This document shows positions 39,009-40,478 of a DNA stretch of 40,478 bases, one piece after another. Each line of letters starts with the position of its first letter. Position 1 is the first letter of the stretch. The notes under the pieces were generated by a model. The model was not told the DNA's origin, searched no databases, and saw only the letters and a list, made by a program, of their open reading frames with translations. A program made the translations under genes and the position numbers. The stretch covers positions 1 through 40,478 of IMG/VR virus record IMGVR_UViG_3300034061_005821. One strand, given 5' to 3'. Origin of the DNA: a virus.

Positions 39009-40364
39009 TTATATTGTTAATTTTTGTAGTTTAAAGTCTCCAATTTCTTTTTTTACATCAATTCTCTGTTTGGTTATCACATAATGATGGTCTCTAATAA
39101 ATAAGCTCATATTTTGCCCGCCATTTTCATGGAAATCAAGCATAGCAGCTTGGTGTGGTTTGATTGGTAATTGTACATTTATCTCAAATGTATTGGCTAT
39201 GTGTCTTTCAAAATTACCATAGAAACTATTCGGCAAACTCACTCCTGATTTTACTAATTTCAGACTCCTGGTGCCAAGTGTGTGATGAGCGGTTCCGTTG
39301 TCATAAAATGCCAATTTAAACGTGTTCTTCTCCGATAATTGGTTGTTTACATCAGATACACCCTTTGCGTCTATTCTTGCTACACCAGCATCTACATCCA
39401 CCGTGCTAAATGATGTTTTTAGTTCAAAGTTCTCATTTGGTTGGGCAATTGTTGACAAATAGGTCGTATAGTCATTAATGTCCTTCGTAAATGCATCCGT
39501 AGGAGTATGTGTCAATACAAGCCTATTATTTACAATTGATTCTTTTATTACGTATTTCGGATCAAACCATATCTTGTTACCAGGGCTAATAAAGTATGGG
39601 TCTGCTAAATCAATTTTAATGGACTTACTACCAACAAACACCACAAGATTGAGTGCAATAGCCAACTCCTTAATGAACTGGGATATGGTCATATCAGGTA
39701 CATGGTCACTGTGCATGATGTTAGTACTTGCCCTTACATCTCTGAGGTTTACCAGTATAAGTTTGTCTAGGCTAGTGTTCGAGAAGAATGTACCAGTAAA
39801 TGCAATGCCAGTCTGTAGGCTGATACTATCAAACAACTTCTTAATGAAGAAGCACGGCACTAGTGGTGAGGTTAAGTTGTATGTAGTACCGTTGTGATTG
39901 TTAACCGTGCCACTATAGCTATTACTACCGAAGTACCCTGGGTTGTTGATCTTCGGGTAACAAAACAAATCAGAACTCAATGGCGTAACAGATGGTGTGG
40001 TAGGCTTGGTAGTTGTACCTGTTAACAATGTACTCAACACTTGCGGGAATTCGGTCAGGCTCTTATTAATTTGCTGCACCAGGCTAAGCTTTATCTCTTT
40101 ATCATCCACGTTGTGAATCTGCAATACACCTTCTTGAATAATATTGCCACCATTATTTAGCGTACCGTTCAACACAGTAGGCGTGCCAGTGTTTTGCTTA
40201 TGAAATCCTATTCGTTTTAAATTGTGCGGAGTAGTTGGTATTTTAAACGGGAACACCTTAGCCCCTGTCAGTACAGCAAACTCGACAATAGGATTAGATC
40301 TCTCTAGCACTATTGATTCGTTTGTGAACAAGTCTAACTGCTCTCTGTTGGCTCGTAGTTCCAA
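39009..40364 (-). CDS. Tail/baseplate protein, first gene of the late region
   Basis: 451 residues. The start EQLDLFTNESIVLERSNPIVEF followed by VFPFKIPTTPHNLKRIGF matches a Bacteroidota phage tail protein type in which a short strand region precedes a PF-x-IP-x-T-x-x-N motif. The rest is beta-rich with a central helical part (MTISQFIKELAIALNLVVFV) like tail-hub domains. No ATG or GTG exists in the usable frame; the TTG at 40362-40364 is the only normal start after the promoter. It is read from late promoter E. Confidence 0.6.
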   Translation of the reverse strand: MELRANREQLDLFTNESIVLERSNPIVEFAVLTGAKVFPFKIPTTPHNLKRIGFHKQNTGTPTVLNGTLNNGGNIIQEGVLQIHNVDDKEIKLSLVQQINKSLTEFPQVLSTLLTGTTTKPTTPSVTPLSSDLFCYPKINNPGYFGSNSYSGTVNNHNGTTYNLTSPLVPCFFIKKLFDSISLQTGIAFTGTFFSNTSLDKLILVNLRDVRASTNIMHSDHVPDMTISQFIKELAIALNLVVFVGSKSIKIDLADPYFISPGNKIWFDPKYVIKESIVNNRLVLTHTPTDAFTKDINDYTTYLSTIAQPNENFELKTSFSTVDVDAGVARIDAKGVSDVNNQLSEKNTFKLAFYDNGTAHHTLGTRSLKLVKSGVSLPNSFYGNFERHIANTFEINVQLPIKPHQAAMLDFHENGGQNMSLFIRDHHYVITKQRIDVKKEIGDFKLQKLTI

Positions 40365-40383
40365 TGCTTCGGTGTTTTTTTTT

Positions 40384-40428
40384 GCAACATTAACACAAAG
40401 CGATTGATGATGTTAGTTTCTTTTTTCA
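40384..40428 (-). promoter_or_regulatory. Late promoter box E
   Basis: A shorter match, TGAAAAAAGAAACT, with TAA in place of TTG. Exactly 20 bases further lies TAATGTTGC (plus 40384-40392), in the same register as the -7 elements of boxes B and C. The start codon is 19 bases beyond, further than in the other copies. Confidence 0.6.
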
Positions 40429-40478
40429 AAACTTATATTCCTCTTTTGTCTGAAGGTGTACGTACAAAAAAGGTATAG

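Noticed and set aside
40379-40392. ATG at 40389-40391 as the start of the first late gene, with one missing A causing a frameshift
   Set aside because: The ATG lies within TAATGTTGC, which is in register as the -7 element of promoter E, so it should not be transcribed as part of the message.

Overview
This window looks like one complete, or nearly complete, temperate siphovirus genome of a Bacteroidota host, read as a circular molecule opened at an arbitrary point. Three things point to Bacteroidota. The best promoters have the phylum's -33 TTG / -7 TAnnTTTG form (for example 8929-8959). Signal peptides end in Ala-x-Ala-Gln or similar, as is typical there. The families are largely Bacteroidota phage families (BT4734-type primase-helicase, DUF3127, DUF5977, DUF6712-like). 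There is no complete tRNA, only the 3' part of one beside the integrase at 9567-9604. That is what an attP looks like, so the sequence was probably assembled from the excised or packaged form, not from an integrated prophage.

Layout. (1) 188-374: GTGTGTGCG iteron cluster, followed by the terminator of the early operon. (2) 481-8864, minus strand: early operon read from a promoter at 8929-8959, with small unknown genes, a zinc ribbon, a large primase-helicase, a DUF3127 OB-fold protein, ThyX, a P-loop/DUF3310 fusion and an ASCH-like protein. A second iteron-like array (TGTAGTA) lies at 4293-4493. (3) 8880-11226: lysogeny and integration switch, with a divergent repressor, operator repeats, TGACAA arm-like sites, attP and a tyrosine integrase. 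(4) 11347-14217: accessory genes on both strands, including two inverted paralogues around an XRE regulator, a frameshifted membrane gene, an Nmad5-like protein, a ribbon-helix-helix protein and small membrane proteins. (5) 14462-40364, minus strand: late region. In transcription order it holds a tail/baseplate protein, holin-like proteins, secreted fibre-like proteins and a GH99-like enzyme, a family of tail-tube-like paralogues, a LytTR protein, S49 protease, scaffold, capsid, TerS/TerL, portal, connector-type genes, Rz-like protein, endolysin, a DUF5977 tail protein and the tape measure.

The late region is divided by terminators and by copies of an identical 19-bp box that contains the -33 TTG and lies exactly 20 bp from a TAnnnTTGC-like -7 element. 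In three copies the start codon follows the -7 element by only 3-6 bases, which predicts nearly leaderless late mRNAs. I consider this phage-specific late promoter one of the two most interesting signals here.

The other is a family of about 14 palindromes (AGCCGCAATGCATTGCGGCT and variants, with TTTACG on one side) that sit at late gene boundaries. In several copies the flank supplies the stop codon of the upstream gene. Some carry other repeats nested exactly at the palindrome centre, and four lie in frame inside one coding sequence.

No database search was possible. Family names come from recognising motifs by eye, and assignments marked as candidates should be read that way.
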